A stretch of 64,000 nt of DNA from Betaproteobacteria bacterium (GCA_020621405.1 JAHRYN010000001.1:372001-436000), one strand, 5' to 3'; positions 44,842 to 52,988 are shown, counted from the first letter of the stretch. Numbers and translations: made by a program. The notes: generated by a model not told the origin, from the letters alone.

Positions 44842-45579
44842 ATGACCCAGAATCCCAATCCCTTTGTACGCGGCTACTGGAATCTGAAAATCGTCCGAAC
44901 GCTGTGCATCAGCTACGGGGACGGAAGTCCGCATGTGTGGCGAAACATCCACGCGAGCCAACAGCACCTCTCCGACGGGGCGCTGGTTTCTTCCCCCTGC
45001 ATCGTCACCAGCGACTTCGCGTGGATCAGGAACGGCACTGACGCCATCAGCGACGAGCTGATCGCCGAATGTGATGCTGTTGAAGGCATCAACGGCGAAG
45101 GCGTGGTGGGCGCCGTGGTCTATGCCATCCATGGCGACGACCTCGACGGCCGCCCGGTCCACATCGGTGACACCTATTCCGAGGAGGCCGCGCGCGACGT
45201 GGTGCAGCGGTTGAGTTTCGAGACCGGCTATTACAGCCGCTGCTGGGAAATCAGCAGTGCACACATCAGCCAAGAAACCGGCCAGTACCTCGCCAACCTG
45301 GCAGACCTTGCAACACCGGAGGCCTTTCTTTTCATCGCCTTCCGGGTTCCGTACAGCCCGGCGATTGGCGTCAAGCTGATCTCCACGCCCTGGACAGACA
45401 AGAACCTGGAATATGCCGAGGGCATCAGTGCGGAGCAGCTTCGACAGGAGCACCGGGACAAGGGCATGCCTGACGACCTGGCAAACATCCTTGAATTGGC
45501 CGGCCAGGCCGATGTGCGCATCCTCATCCTAGATGCCGACGCACCCGCGCTACTGGGCCTGCCACTGGCTGAGACCTAG
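44842..45579 (+). CDS. Element protein of unknown function (245 aa), possibly DUF5983-related
   Basis: The 245-residue cytosolic protein opens MTQNPNPFVRGYWNLKIVRT. The middle contains RPVHIGDTYSEEAARDVVQR, then ISSAHISQETGQYLANLADL, which resembles the STAHIxxE pattern of the DUF5983 family common in conjugative elements. I recognise this only weakly. It ends with DVRILILDADAPALLGLPLA, a beta-strand-like stretch. The ribosome site is tggagaa. It is followed at 97 bp by another small gene with its own leader hairpin. Confidence 0.72.
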   Translation: MTQNPNPFVRGYWNLKIVRTLCISYGDGSPHVWRNIHASQQHLSDGALVSSPCIVTSDFAWIRNGTDAISDELIAECDAVEGINGEGVVGAVVYAIHGDDLDGRPVHIGDTYSEEAARDVVQRLSFETGYYSRCWEISSAHISQETGQYLANLADLATPEAFLFIAFRVPYSPAIGVKLISTPWTDKNLEYAEGISAEQLRQEHRDKGMPDDLANILELAGQADVRILILDADAPALLGLPLAET

Positions 45580-45621
45580 CAGATGCACGACGCGCAAGCC
45601 TTCCCCTTCATCCCCCACATG

Positions 45622-45652
45622 CCAGCCCGCCTCCCACCAGGAGCCGGGCTGG
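45622..45652 (+). promoter_or_regulatory. 8-bp leader hairpin before the 92-codon gene
   Basis: CCAGCCCG and CGGGCTGG flank a 15-base loop, 24 bp before the start codon at 45676 and just before its aggagc ribosome site. Confidence 0.5.
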
Positions 45653-45675
45653 TTCAATTCCATAGGAGCAATCTC

Positions 45676-45954
45676 ATGTTCCCCGACCTCATCTTGCCCA
45701 CGCCCGACTTCGAGAATCAGCTTGGAGCCTGCGTCGACGCCATGAGCCAGGACGACGCCATCGGCCAGATCCTGGTATTCGAACGCATGAGCGGTACGCT
45801 GCACATGCGCCATATCGACAGCGCCGATCTGGTGGACACCGACATTGACGACTACGAAATGGTCGTATTCGACGGTGGCAACACAAGCGGTGACACGTGG
45901 AAGCACGTGTTCTTCCCGCGTCAGCGCGAACACTACTTCGTGTACGAAGCCTGA
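45676..45954 (+). CDS. Small acidic element protein of unknown function (92 aa)
   Basis: The 92-residue product is very acidic (DTDIDDYEMVVFDGGNTSGD) with a short helical N-terminus (MFPDLILPTPDFENQLGACV). It has no recognised domain. The ribosome site aggagca is correctly spaced from ATG 45676. A strong intrinsic terminator follows within five bases of the stop, so it ends a transcription unit. Acidity and small size would fit a DNA-mimic or antirestriction-type protein, but this is only a suggestion and no such family motif is present. Confidence 0.7.
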   Translation: MFPDLILPTPDFENQLGACVDAMSQDDAIGQILVFERMSGTLHMRHIDSADLVDTDIDDYEMVVFDGGNTSGDTWKHVFFPRQREHYFVYEA

Positions 45955-45958
45955 CCCC

Positions 45959-45982
45959 AAGCCCCTTTCGAGGGGCTTTTTC
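45959..45982 (+). terminator. Intrinsic terminator
   Basis: AGCCCCT and AGGGGCT around a TTCG tetraloop, followed by TTTTT. Confidence 0.92.
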
Positions 45983-46070
45983 TTGCCCACGGCACAGGAA
46001 AGCGGGTGCGACGGGGTGCTGTTTCCTGCGGGCGAGCCGCTCACTCCCGGGCCATTCTTGCCCCATGTTC

Positions 46071-46137
46071 GTCGGCGTTGCCGACACATGCCCAGGCAGC
46101 CGAGACCTTCAAGGCTGCAAGCACGGGAAACCGTGCT
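46071..46137 (+). ncRNA. Structured leader motif, copy L3
   Basis: Hairpins A (GTCGGC/GCCGAC, 46071-46085), B (GCAGCC/GGCTGC with 11-base loop, 46096-46118) and C (AGCACGG/CCGTGCT with a GAAA tetraloop, 46120-46137). The stretch CATGCCCAG links A and B, close to CATGCCAG in L2 and L4. It is the leader of the gene at 46235. Stem sequences differ from the other copies but pairing is kept. A GGAC/GTCC hairpin follows at 46154. Confidence 0.62.
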
Positions 46138-46234
46138 GGTCGATGCTTTCCACGGACGTGCCGCGTCCACACCCACAAGGGACCTCTCCCTTGCGGGCGG
46201 GGAATCCCTTGTTTCTTCCTCAAGGAGATTTCCC

Positions 46235-47047
46235 ATGGACCGTTCCCTCATCAAATCCATGATGCCTTCGCTTGTTGCAGGCCACGTGCCCCGCAACGTG
46301 CGGTCGTTCAAGTACCGCGTGTTCGACGATCAGCCGCAGTCTTCGACATTGGGCTTCGTCATCGACCCCCAGCCCTTCGACGGGAAGGTAGTCGCAATCA
46401 CTGACGACGCCATCGTCGTCAAGCTCAAGCCGAGCGAGTTCGCTGTGCTCGATTCCAAGCTGGTGACCACCGTCCCCGACGAAGGCGCCAAGGTGCATGT
46501 CCTACCCTACGCACGGCGCCGTTTCGATGGGCTGCGGGCGGACACGCCGGAAGAGCGCACCGAGATGACGTCCGACGGCATTCCCTACACCGTCAAGACG
46601 CACATCCTCGGCTCCGCGCCGGCCAAGCTGCCCATCCCCGAGCCGCAGTGCATGGAACTGGGCCAGCTCATCCAGCAGTTGGAGGAAATGCCAGCGCCCG
46701 ATGGCTTCCGGCGTATCACCCACATGCTGGTCGATGCCGGTGCCCGGGATTTCACCTGGGTCGATCCGACACCGTCCAAGATCATCGAGACGCCTCCGGC
46801 GATCAGCTTCACGGTCTTGACCGCGAAGTTCGAGGGCCGGGTGACGGTGCTGTACGACCGAGGTGGCGACACCTACATGGTGGAGCTGCACCGCGACGGC
46901 GAATTGGTCGATCGGCATGACGAGGTGTATTTCGACATGCTCGGCGAAGTGTTGGAGCGACTTATCGACGACGGACGTTGGCGCGTGATCGATGTGAGCG
47001 TGATCGACGCCAAGGCTGCCCGGCAGCGCCAGGCGGTGCCGGCATGA
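46235..47047 (+). CDS. Element protein of unknown function (270 aa)
   Basis: The 270-residue cytosolic protein starts MDRSLIKSMMPSLVAGHVPR after a strong caaggaga ribosome site. Residues ~45-95 are beta-rich (KVVAITDDAIVVKLKPSEFA), and the C-terminal half has FEGRVTVLYDRGGDTYMVEL. The shape is of two small beta modules. No catalytic motif is visible. It is present as a conserved hypothetical in related elements. It has its own structured leader (L3) and a long pairing (GGCTGA/TCAGCC with an inner CCGTGG/CCACGG hairpin) at 47078-47109 after the stop. Confidence 0.75.
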   Translation: MDRSLIKSMMPSLVAGHVPRNVRSFKYRVFDDQPQSSTLGFVIDPQPFDGKVVAITDDAIVVKLKPSEFAVLDSKLVTTVPDEGAKVHVLPYARRRFDGLRADTPEERTEMTSDGIPYTVKTHILGSAPAKLPIPEPQCMELGQLIQQLEEMPAPDGFRRITHMLVDAGARDFTWVDPTPSKIIETPPAISFTVLTAKFEGRVTVLYDRGGDTYMVELHRDGELVDRHDEVYFDMLGEVLERLIDDGRWRVIDVSVIDAKAARQRQAVPA

Positions 47048-47188
47048 CGCCGGGGACTGAATCCTGGCGGTTCTTCGGCTGACCCGTGGCTCCCGCCACG
47101 GCGTTTCAGCCCATTGGTCATGTGCCCACAGGCTCTCCATCCAGGCGGGTGGAGGGCCTTTTCTCTATCCACACAGGAGATTTCAACC

Positions 47189-47542
47189 ATGTCACTGCGA
47201 TTCAAAGGCTCCGACCTGCGCCCCGTGCTGACCGAGGCCATCGCCAGCCAGTGCCCCGTCATCCTGGTCAAGGACCAGGGCGTGTACTTCCTCGCCGAGC
47301 AGGGAGAACGCCGCCCGGATGGGCGAGTGAAGCTGCTGGCCTATGCCGTCGGCTGCAACCCGGATACCGATCCGTTCGACGACTGGTGGGAGCTGGCGCG
47401 CGCCGAACTGGGCGGCGACGACTTCGCGGAGTACTTCGACCCGAAGGACGGCGTATTCACGCGCATCCTGCACACCGAAGACGACCTGATGCTGTCGGCC
47501 ACCGCCACACATCTGTCGCTGGAGGTGGTGCCTCCCGCATAG
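47189..47542 (+). CDS. DUF3085 family element protein
   Basis: The 117-residue product has the conserved DUF3085 pattern (MSLRFKGSDLRPVLTEAIAS, PVILVKDQGVYFLAEQGERR, AYAVGCNPDTDPFDDWWELA). The family is small, soluble, and mostly encoded by conjugative elements and their hosts; its function is unknown. The ribosome site is caggaga. A strong terminator at 47569 follows. The intervening gap to the next gene (47543-47908) holds this terminator and leader L4, and no gene. Confidence 0.85.
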   Translation: MSLRFKGSDLRPVLTEAIASQCPVILVKDQGVYFLAEQGERRPDGRVKLLAYAVGCNPDTDPFDDWWELARAELGGDDFAEYFDPKDGVFTRILHTEDDLMLSATATHLSLEVVPPA

Positions 47543-47568
47543 CGCGGCAACCGCCACTCGACTCTCGC

Positions 47569-47595
47569 AGCCCCCGCGCCGGGGGCTTTCTTTTT
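47569..47595 (+). terminator. Intrinsic terminator
   Basis: AGCCCCC and GGGGGCT around a 5-base loop, followed by TTTCTTTTT. Confidence 0.92.
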
Positions 47596-47689
47596 GCGTT
47601 GAGCCGGGCTGCGTGGACAAAGGGGAACACCCGGATGCCAATTGATTGCTGCCGCGCGCGCGAGGGCCGGCCATGCTGACCCCATGCCT

Positions 47690-47756
47690 GCTGACGTTGT
47701 CAGCGACATGCCAGGCAACCATCGGTCTTTGAGGTTGCGGCGCAGTTTCCACTGCG
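47690..47756 (+). ncRNA. Structured leader motif, copy L4
   Basis: Hairpins A (GCTGAC/GTCAGC, 47690-47704), B (GCAACC/GGTTGC, 47715-47738, a paired change from GCAGCC/GGCTGC) and C (CGCAGT/ACTGCG with TTCC loop, 47741-47756). A long stem follows: GCATCCA/TGGATGC enclosing CCACCAG/CTGGTGG at 47777-47818. It is the leader of the STY4534-type gene at 47909. Confidence 0.62.
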
Positions 47757-47908
47757 TGACCAAGCCAGCTCGCACCGCATCCATCCGCGAGCGGCCACCA
47801 GTCCCTGGTGGTGGATGCTTTCGCCTTATCAACCCATCGCGGGGTTACGCACCTTTCCCCGCATGCGTGGGCTCGGTGTGTCTCCGCTTTTCCCAATGGA
47901 GATTCACC

Positions 47909-48832
47909 ATGAACACCACTTCGAACGAGAAATCGTATTTCGACCTCCACACCTCGGGCATCGGCTACATCCAGCGTGTCCGTGAAGTGCCCGTCAGGGG
48001 CGGCCGCCGTGCGCAGCCCTTCCTGGCATGCACCATTGCCGCGCTGGTCGGCCCCGCCAGGGACCCCAGCTACCGCTACTTCGACGTCAAGGTCTCGGGT
48101 GCCGAGGCCAAGAAGCTCGTTCAGCGCTATATCGGCGTTGACGATCCCAAGCAGCGCCCGCTGGTGCGCTTTCGCCTCGGCGACCTTTGGGGCGATGCGT
48201 ACATCCGTGACAAGGGCGAGAACCAAGGCAAGGCCGCCGCGTCTCTCAAGGCGCGACTGCTCAAGGCCGAGCTGATCGAGCGGGCCGAACTGGCTTCGAT
48301 CGAGCAGCACGAGCTGATCACCCGTGGCATCGGCTACCTCAACCGTCCGAAGGACATCACCCCCAAGGATGGTGACCCGTTCCTGTCGTGCTCCATCGCC
48401 GCGCTCGCCGGACCTGTCGATGAACCGGAATATCGGTACTTCGACACGATCGTCGCCACCCCTGAAGCCGAGCATCTGGTTCGCCGATGCGTGCAGGCCA
48501 TCGAAGGGGATCGCAAGGTACTGATCGCCTTCCGTCTCAACGACATGAAGATCGATCCGTACATCCGCACCAAGGGCGAGCACGCTGGGGAACCGGCCGC
48601 AAGCCTGGAATCGACGCTGGTCCACATCGGTCTGATCAAGATCGATGGCACCCAGGTCTATCCGACGAGCCAGGCACAAGCCGAGGCAGCGCCGGTGGAG
48701 GACGCACCCGCGACCGAAGCCGTCATCGACACTGCCGCCGACGCCGTTTCCGACCAATCTGCCGAGCCCGCTGAGCGCGAGTCCGAAGTTGAAGTCGAGG
48801 AGCAGGAGCCGGCATTGGCTGCTTCGTTCTGA
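47909..48832 (+). CDS. STY4534-type ICE replication protein (DUF3577) with an internal duplication
   Basis: The 307-residue protein consists of two similar halves. GIGYIQRVREVPVRGGRRAQ...FLACTIAALVGPARDPSYRYF at residues 17-60 is repeated as GIGYLNRPKDITPKDGDPFL...SCSIAALAGPVDEPEYRYF at residues 137-178. An acidic Ala/Glu-rich tail of about 60 residues follows. The family (DUF3577, STY4534) is annotated as a replication-associated protein of SPI-7-like islands, and the repeated fold is likely to bind single-stranded nucleic acid. The start lies after tggagatt. It has its own leader (L4), and a GGCCCC/GGGGCC hairpin with T run ends it at 48843. Confidence 0.83.
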   Translation: MNTTSNEKSYFDLHTSGIGYIQRVREVPVRGGRRAQPFLACTIAALVGPARDPSYRYFDVKVSGAEAKKLVQRYIGVDDPKQRPLVRFRLGDLWGDAYIRDKGENQGKAAASLKARLLKAELIERAELASIEQHELITRGIGYLNRPKDITPKDGDPFLSCSIAALAGPVDEPEYRYFDTIVATPEAEHLVRRCVQAIEGDRKVLIAFRLNDMKIDPYIRTKGEHAGEPAASLESTLVHIGLIKIDGTQVYPTSQAQAEAAPVEDAPATEAVIDTAADAVSDQSAEPAERESEVEVEEQEPALAASF

Positions 48833-48889
48833 TCCGGCATGGCCCCTCACGGGGCCTTGCCTTTTTCCTATTCGTCAAGGAGAACCATC

Positions 48890-49579
48890 ATGGCAGCCAC
48901 ATCGGCACCTACGAGATCAGTCCTACCCATCGTCGTTCCGGGCCAGCTCACGTTGCGGACCATCCGCGGCAAGAACGGCCCGTTCACGGTTGGTCGTCTT
49001 TCCACCCCCATCGGCGAGTTCGCGGTTAAAGACGCGGAGTTGGAGCAGTACCCCGAAGGCAAGTACGACGGGGATTTCGTCATTCGCTACATCTTCGCGA
49101 AGTCCTACCCGGTCGCGGGCGGCGCGCGGTTTGAAGTCCGCGCCAACCTCGATGGTATGACGCTCAACGGCATCGACAAACTGAGTCGTGATGAGGCCCG
49201 CAGCTTCGCCACCCAGGAAGTCGATCCACTCGATGAAGAGGTGGGGACGCAACCTGCGGAAACGCCGGCCAAGCCCGCCAAGGCCTCCAGACCCGCCAAG
49301 CCCGCACCCGTGCAGGCCTCGGCGGACCCGCTGGTCGATACCACGCCCTTCGGTGTGGACGCACCGACGCTCGCTGCGGCGGCTGCTCCCGACGGCACCG
49401 AAGGGGGCGACAGCGCTTTGTTCGGCCTGCTCTGGCCACTGGGCGAGTCCGTCAAGCTGGATTCGACCATCGACCGCCGGGCCCTGCGCGCGCAGATCGC
49501 CCGCCTGGGTGAACTGGGCTACGCGCTTAACTTCAAGACGCAGGAGTGGAGCCGCCAGGCCGAACTGCAACCTGCGTGA
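48890..49579 (+). CDS. DUF3275 family element protein
   Basis: The 229-residue protein shows the DUF3275 pattern: IVVPGQLTLRTIRGKNGPFT, FTVGRLSTPIGEFAVKDAEL, and EGKYDGDFVIRYIFAKSYPV in an N-terminal beta-rich domain of about 100 residues. A Pro/Ala/Lys-rich linker follows, then a C-terminal segment (LFGLLWPLGESVKLDSTIDR). The family is restricted to conjugative elements and has no known role. The ribosome site is caaggaga. It lies 57 bp after the STY4534-type gene. Confidence 0.85.
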   Translation: MAATSAPTRSVLPIVVPGQLTLRTIRGKNGPFTVGRLSTPIGEFAVKDAELEQYPEGKYDGDFVIRYIFAKSYPVAGGARFEVRANLDGMTLNGIDKLSRDEARSFATQEVDPLDEEVGTQPAETPAKPAKASRPAKPAPVQASADPLVDTTPFGVDAPTLAAAAAPDGTEGGDSALFGLLWPLGESVKLDSTIDRRALRAQIARLGELGYALNFKTQEWSRQAELQPA

Positions 49580-49672
49580 TCGCAGACACCGCATGCACGG
49601 TGTTCTTCATCCACCCGCCGGGGTTCTTTCCCTATGCGGAGAGGCCCCGGCTTTCTTCTGGAGGTCTCCATC

Positions 49673-49999
49673 ATGTCCACCATCGCTTGCGATACACCCC
49701 GTTCTGCACTGGATGAACCCGCGTGGCGGGCTCTCTGCGAGACGGCAGCCGCACAAGCCACCAAGGGTTGCGGACTGTCTCACGACTACTACGTAGAGCG
49801 CTTCAGCTCGGCGATCGACGCGCAAGTTGGTCGATTGCCCGAAGAACATCGCGCACAGGCGCTGCAGATCGCACAGGAATGGGACTACGCCACACCGGCC
49901 GAAAGGCAGGAAACCCAGGACTGGAACGCCGAAAACGGCTATTGCTCGCACGGAATCGAACTGGGTTATTGCCCGGCCGGTTGCGATTCGGACTATTGA
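49673..49999 (+). CDS. Element protein of unknown function with C-terminal cysteines (108 aa)
   Basis: The 108-residue product is helical for its first 75 residues (WRALCETAAAQATKGCGLSH; AQALQIAQEWDYATPAERQE). It ends with a histidine/cysteine cluster (NGYCSHGIELGYCPAGCDSD) that could bind zinc. The start MSTIACDTPR follows a tggaggt ribosome site. A hairpin ACACCG/CGGTGT lies between the previous stop and this leader. Function unknown; a zinc-dependent regulator is one possibility. Confidence 0.7.
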   Translation: MSTIACDTPRSALDEPAWRALCETAAAQATKGCGLSHDYYVERFSSAIDAQVGRLPEEHRAQALQIAQEWDYATPAERQETQDWNAENGYCSHGIELGYCPAGCDSDY

Positions 50000-50101
50000 G
50001 GTCCGGCACACGTCATCGCCGCTTGCGCGGCTTTTCTCCACCGCTTGGGGCAGCACCTACCTCAGGGGCGGTGCTGTTTCCGATTCACCGAGGACATCAC
50101 C

Positions 50102-50443
50102 ATGAGTCGGCACTACTTCGACACCATTCACAAGGGCTTTCCCATCACTGTCGTACTGGGCTGGGACCGGCCGGCAAATTACTTCTTCCTATTTATCGAG
50201 AAGCCGGCCGAGCTGATCGACGATACCGCGAAGGTCGAGAGCGACGACTTCTTGTACAGCAACCTGCACGAGAGCGACCCGTTCAACCACGACCTGGACT
50301 ACTACCGAGTGGTCCTGCGCCATTTCCAGATCGACGTGCCCGAAAGCATGTTCACCGAAGTCCAACAGGACTGCGAGGGCAACGTTGGCAACCGGGTCGT
50401 CAAGCATCAGGCCGACGGCTCGTTCACCGAACAGACGTTCTGA
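50102..50443 (+). CDS. Element protein of unknown function (113 aa)
   Basis: The 113-residue cytosolic product (MSRHYFDTIHKGFPITVVLG) seems beta-rich and acidic, with DDFLYSNLHESDPFNHDLDY in the middle. No domain is recognised. Its leader holds two hairpins: GCCGC/GCGGC followed by TTTTCT at 50017-50037, probably ending the previous unit, and CAGCACC/GGTGCTG at 50051-50076. The ribosome site is cgagga. Comparable small genes occur at this place in related elements. Confidence 0.7.
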   Translation: MSRHYFDTIHKGFPITVVLGWDRPANYFFLFIEKPAELIDDTAKVESDDFLYSNLHESDPFNHDLDYYRVVLRHFQIDVPESMFTEVQQDCEGNVGNRVVKHQADGSFTEQTF

Positions 50444-50547
50444 ACGCCCAAGCGGATCGAACACCTGATCCGCATTCCTTCATCCCTAACGGGGCATTCG
50501 CTGCCCCTGCGGGCGGTGCTGCCCCTCATTTCATCGAGGACACCACC

Positions 50548-51198
50548 ATGCACGCACACACTTCATCCACCACGCTGTTCCACATCGACGAATGCCCGGA
50601 CCTGATGGCCGACGCCTGCGTCGGCGACGACCAGGGCAGCCTGATCTTCCTGTCCATCTGGGCGCGCGACACCGCCGTCCAGCAGTTCCTCGCCCGCCTG
50701 ACCCTCGGGCGCGACGAGCAGGGACTGGACCAGTTCCACATCCTCACCGACCAGGGCGGCAGCGTCCCGGTGTTCATCGGCAACGTCGATCATCTGGAGA
50801 AGCGCATCACGCGGGCCTACCGGCGCACGCTGTTCGGCTCCCTCTCCAACGTGTGGCTGTTCGACCGGCGCTGCGTCAAGCCCGACAAGGCCAACGCCAG
50901 CGCACTGGCATTGCTGCCACGCGACAGCGCCCACCGGCTTGACCGCCTGTGGACGCTGGTGCGCGACACCTGCCCGTTGCCGCTACTCGACCACTGGCGC
51001 GAAACCGTGCTGGAGCTGCTGCAGACCCGCGAGATGCTGGCCCGCCTTCCGTTCGCCCTTGGGCCGTTGGAAGGCCATCGGCTCGCCATCGACGTGCCGG
51101 CGCTGACCCTGGCGCTGGGCTCTCTGATCCGCAGTGACGCACTCACCGCCTATCCCTATCCGGCCAAGATTTGGACGCCGAAAGCGGTAGCGGCTTGA
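50548..51198 (+). CDS. Element protein of unknown function (216 aa)
   Basis: The 216-residue protein opens MHAHTSSTTLFHIDECPDLM, followed by a beta-rich part (GSLIFLSIWARDTAVQQFLA; SVPVFIGNVDHLEKRITRAY) and a helical C-terminal half (LLDHWRETVLELLQTREMLA). The frame extends far upstream, but codon use and the leader hairpin GGGGCA/TGCCCC at 50491-50507 place the start at 50548 with ribosome site cgagga. No enzymatic motif or membrane helix is visible. Function unknown. Confidence 0.75.
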   Translation: MHAHTSSTTLFHIDECPDLMADACVGDDQGSLIFLSIWARDTAVQQFLARLTLGRDEQGLDQFHILTDQGGSVPVFIGNVDHLEKRITRAYRRTLFGSLSNVWLFDRRCVKPDKANASALALLPRDSAHRLDRLWTLVRDTCPLPLLDHWRETVLELLQTREMLARLPFALGPLEGHRLAIDVPALTLALGSLIRSDALTAYPYPAKIWTPKAVAA

Positions 51199-51262
51199 TC
51201 CACCCGCGGAGGCACGCCTTGGCGTGCTTCCGCCATTCCTTCCCGCCAACCAGGAGACTTCC

Positions 51263-52372
51263 ATGGCCCGCATGTTCCCGCGGCTCGCCCGCAATTTCGC
51301 CAAGAACGGTTACTACCCGACCGACGAACCCACGCTCGAAAGAGCCCTCAACGCACTGATGCCCAGCGACGGGACGATGTGCATCCTCGATCCCTGCGCC
51401 GGCGAAGGCGTGGCTGTCGCCGAAGCCGCCCATGCCCTCGGGCGCGAGCAGACCAAGGCGTTCGCCGTCGAGTTCGACGCGGAGCGGGCACGCCATGCCC
51501 GCGGCCTCGTCGATCATTGCCTGCACGCGGACCTGATGGACACAATGGTCTCCAAGCAGTCGTTCGGACTGCTCTGGCTCAACCCGCCGTATGGCGACCT
51601 ATCCAAGGATGTCAATGGCAACATCGGCTATCAAGGCCAGGGCCGTGCCCGCCTCGAAAAGCTGTTCTACCAACGCACCCTGTCGCTGCTGCAGTACGGC
51701 GGCGTGCTGGTCTTCATCGTCCCCGGCTACGTGCTCGACGCGGAGCTGGTCGGCTGGCTGACACGCCACTACACCGATTTGCGGATCTACCGAGCGGTGG
51801 AGACGCAGTTCAAGCAGGTGGTGATCTTCGGCCGCAGGGCACGCCAGCGCGAGCAGGCCCTCGATGGCGTCAAGGCCATGCGCAATCTGCTGCTGCAGGT
51901 GGGGCTTGGCGAAGTCGAAGCCGAGGAACTGCCGAGCGATTGGCCGTTCCTGCCGTACATCGTCCCCGCCACTCCGGCCGAGCCGGAGCATTTCTTTCGC
52001 GTGACGATGGAGCCCGAGCAGTTCGCCGACGAAGTTGGCCGGTTGCAAGGCCTCTGGCCGTCGCTGGACACGCACCTGGGGGCCGCGCAGCAGTCGCTGC
52101 GTCCACCGGCGCGTGCTCTTTCCCACTGGCATCTTGCCCTGGCGTTGGCCGCGGGTGCGATCTCCGGCGTGGTGCGCTCCAAGACCGGGCGTGTGCTTGT
52201 CGTCAAGGGGGACACCCACAAGGACAAGACGCTCCAGCGGGAATTCACCGAACGCGACGATGGCTCCATCGCCGAGACCCGCATCTTCACCGACAAGTTC
52301 GTTCCCGTCATCCGCGCGTGGGACATGACGCCTGGCTCCCCAACTCGGGGCGAGGTGTTGACCATTCGCTGA
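51263..52372 (+). CDS. DUF6094-type DNA adenine methyltransferase-like protein
   Basis: The 369-residue protein has a class I SAM-dependent methyltransferase domain in its N-terminal ~170 residues: the SAM loop CILDPCAGEGVAVAEAAHAL (motif I) and the catalytic LLWLNPPYGDL (motif IV, NPPY), which is typical of N6-adenine or related amino-methyltransferases. The RNFAKNGYYPTDEPTLERAL start is a signature of the DUF6094 family found in conjugative elements. The C-terminal half (PYIVPATPAEPEHFFRVTME) may recognise the target. It probably protects transferred DNA, like the C5-methyltransferase upstream; the target site is unknown. The ribosome site is caggaga. Confidence 0.85.
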   Translation: MARMFPRLARNFAKNGYYPTDEPTLERALNALMPSDGTMCILDPCAGEGVAVAEAAHALGREQTKAFAVEFDAERARHARGLVDHCLHADLMDTMVSKQSFGLLWLNPPYGDLSKDVNGNIGYQGQGRARLEKLFYQRTLSLLQYGGVLVFIVPGYVLDAELVGWLTRHYTDLRIYRAVETQFKQVVIFGRRARQREQALDGVKAMRNLLLQVGLGEVEAEELPSDWPFLPYIVPATPAEPEHFFRVTMEPEQFADEVGRLQGLWPSLDTHLGAAQQSLRPPARALSHWHLALALAAGAISGVVRSKTGRVLVVKGDTHKDKTLQREFTERDDGSIAETRIFTDKFVPVIRAWDMTPGSPTRGEVLTIR

Positions 52373-52415
52373 CCTCTTTCCACCGCCGACGGTTCGGCGT
52401 TTCTTCTCCCACCAC

Positions 52416-52459
52416 GGGGCATGCCATTGCCCCTGTGGGGGTGGTGCATGCCCCATTTT
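52416..52459 (+). promoter_or_regulatory. Attenuator-like leader with alternative hairpins before the truncated helicase gene
   Basis: GGGGCATGC (52416-52424) can pair with GCATGCCCC (52446-52454), which is followed by ATTTTT as in a terminator. The first arm can instead pair with TGCCCC (52428-52433) to form a shorter stem. The two folds exclude each other. The structure ends 17 bp before the start codon at 52476. Confidence 0.5.
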
Positions 52460-52475
52460 TCTTCGGAGCATCACT

Positions 52476-52988
52476 ATGTCCCTCGATCTTGAATCTACTG
52501 CCGCAGAAGCCACTCCCGTGCAGGGTGAACTGCTCGACGCGGCACCTTCTCCTCTGACCCTGAGCCTTCAGGATTTCGTCGGTGAGTTCGGCGACGAATT
52601 GCTGGACTCTCTCAATCGGGCTAACCCGCCGGTCTATACCGGCCAGCCACAGGCGCACCGCCAGCTCATCGTCGCCAGCCTCAAACGCAAGCTGTTTGAG
52701 GCCCAGGCCGAAGTCGTCTATGCCGCCGCCGAGCTGCTGGTCGATCGTGGCGAACGCGCCGCGATCGTTAATGGCGAGATGGGGTGCGGCAAGACGACCG
52801 TCGGCATCGCCACGGCCGCCGTCCTCAACGCCGAAGGCTACCGCCGCACCCTGGTGCTTTCGCCGCCACACCTGGTTTACAAGTGGCGACGCGAGATCCA
52901 GGAGACGGTGACGGGCGCCAAGGTCTGGGTCCTCAATGGTCCGGATATGGGCAGGCCGGCCAAGCGTCCATACGGCATCAAGAGATGA
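52476..52988 (+). pseudogene. N-terminal fragment of a DEAD/SNF2-type helicase of the element
   Basis: The open frame encodes 170 residues of what in related elements is a helicase of several hundred residues. It has a Q-like motif region and Walker A Lys106 (VNGEMGCGKTTVGIATAAVL), then motif Ia (RTLVLSPPHLVYKWRREIQE), and stops before the DExx box. The last residues (GPDMGRPAKRPYGIKR) lead into a ~90-bp foreign, lower-GC stretch. I infer that a deletion fused this gene to the pilL-like remnant downstream. A natural short protein is unlikely, because only the first ATPase motifs are present. Confidence 0.75.

Noticed and set aside
45676-45954. Antirestriction (ArdA/DNA-mimic) assignment for the acidic 92-residue protein
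   Set aside because: Acidity alone is not enough; no ArdA or Ocr-like motif is present.
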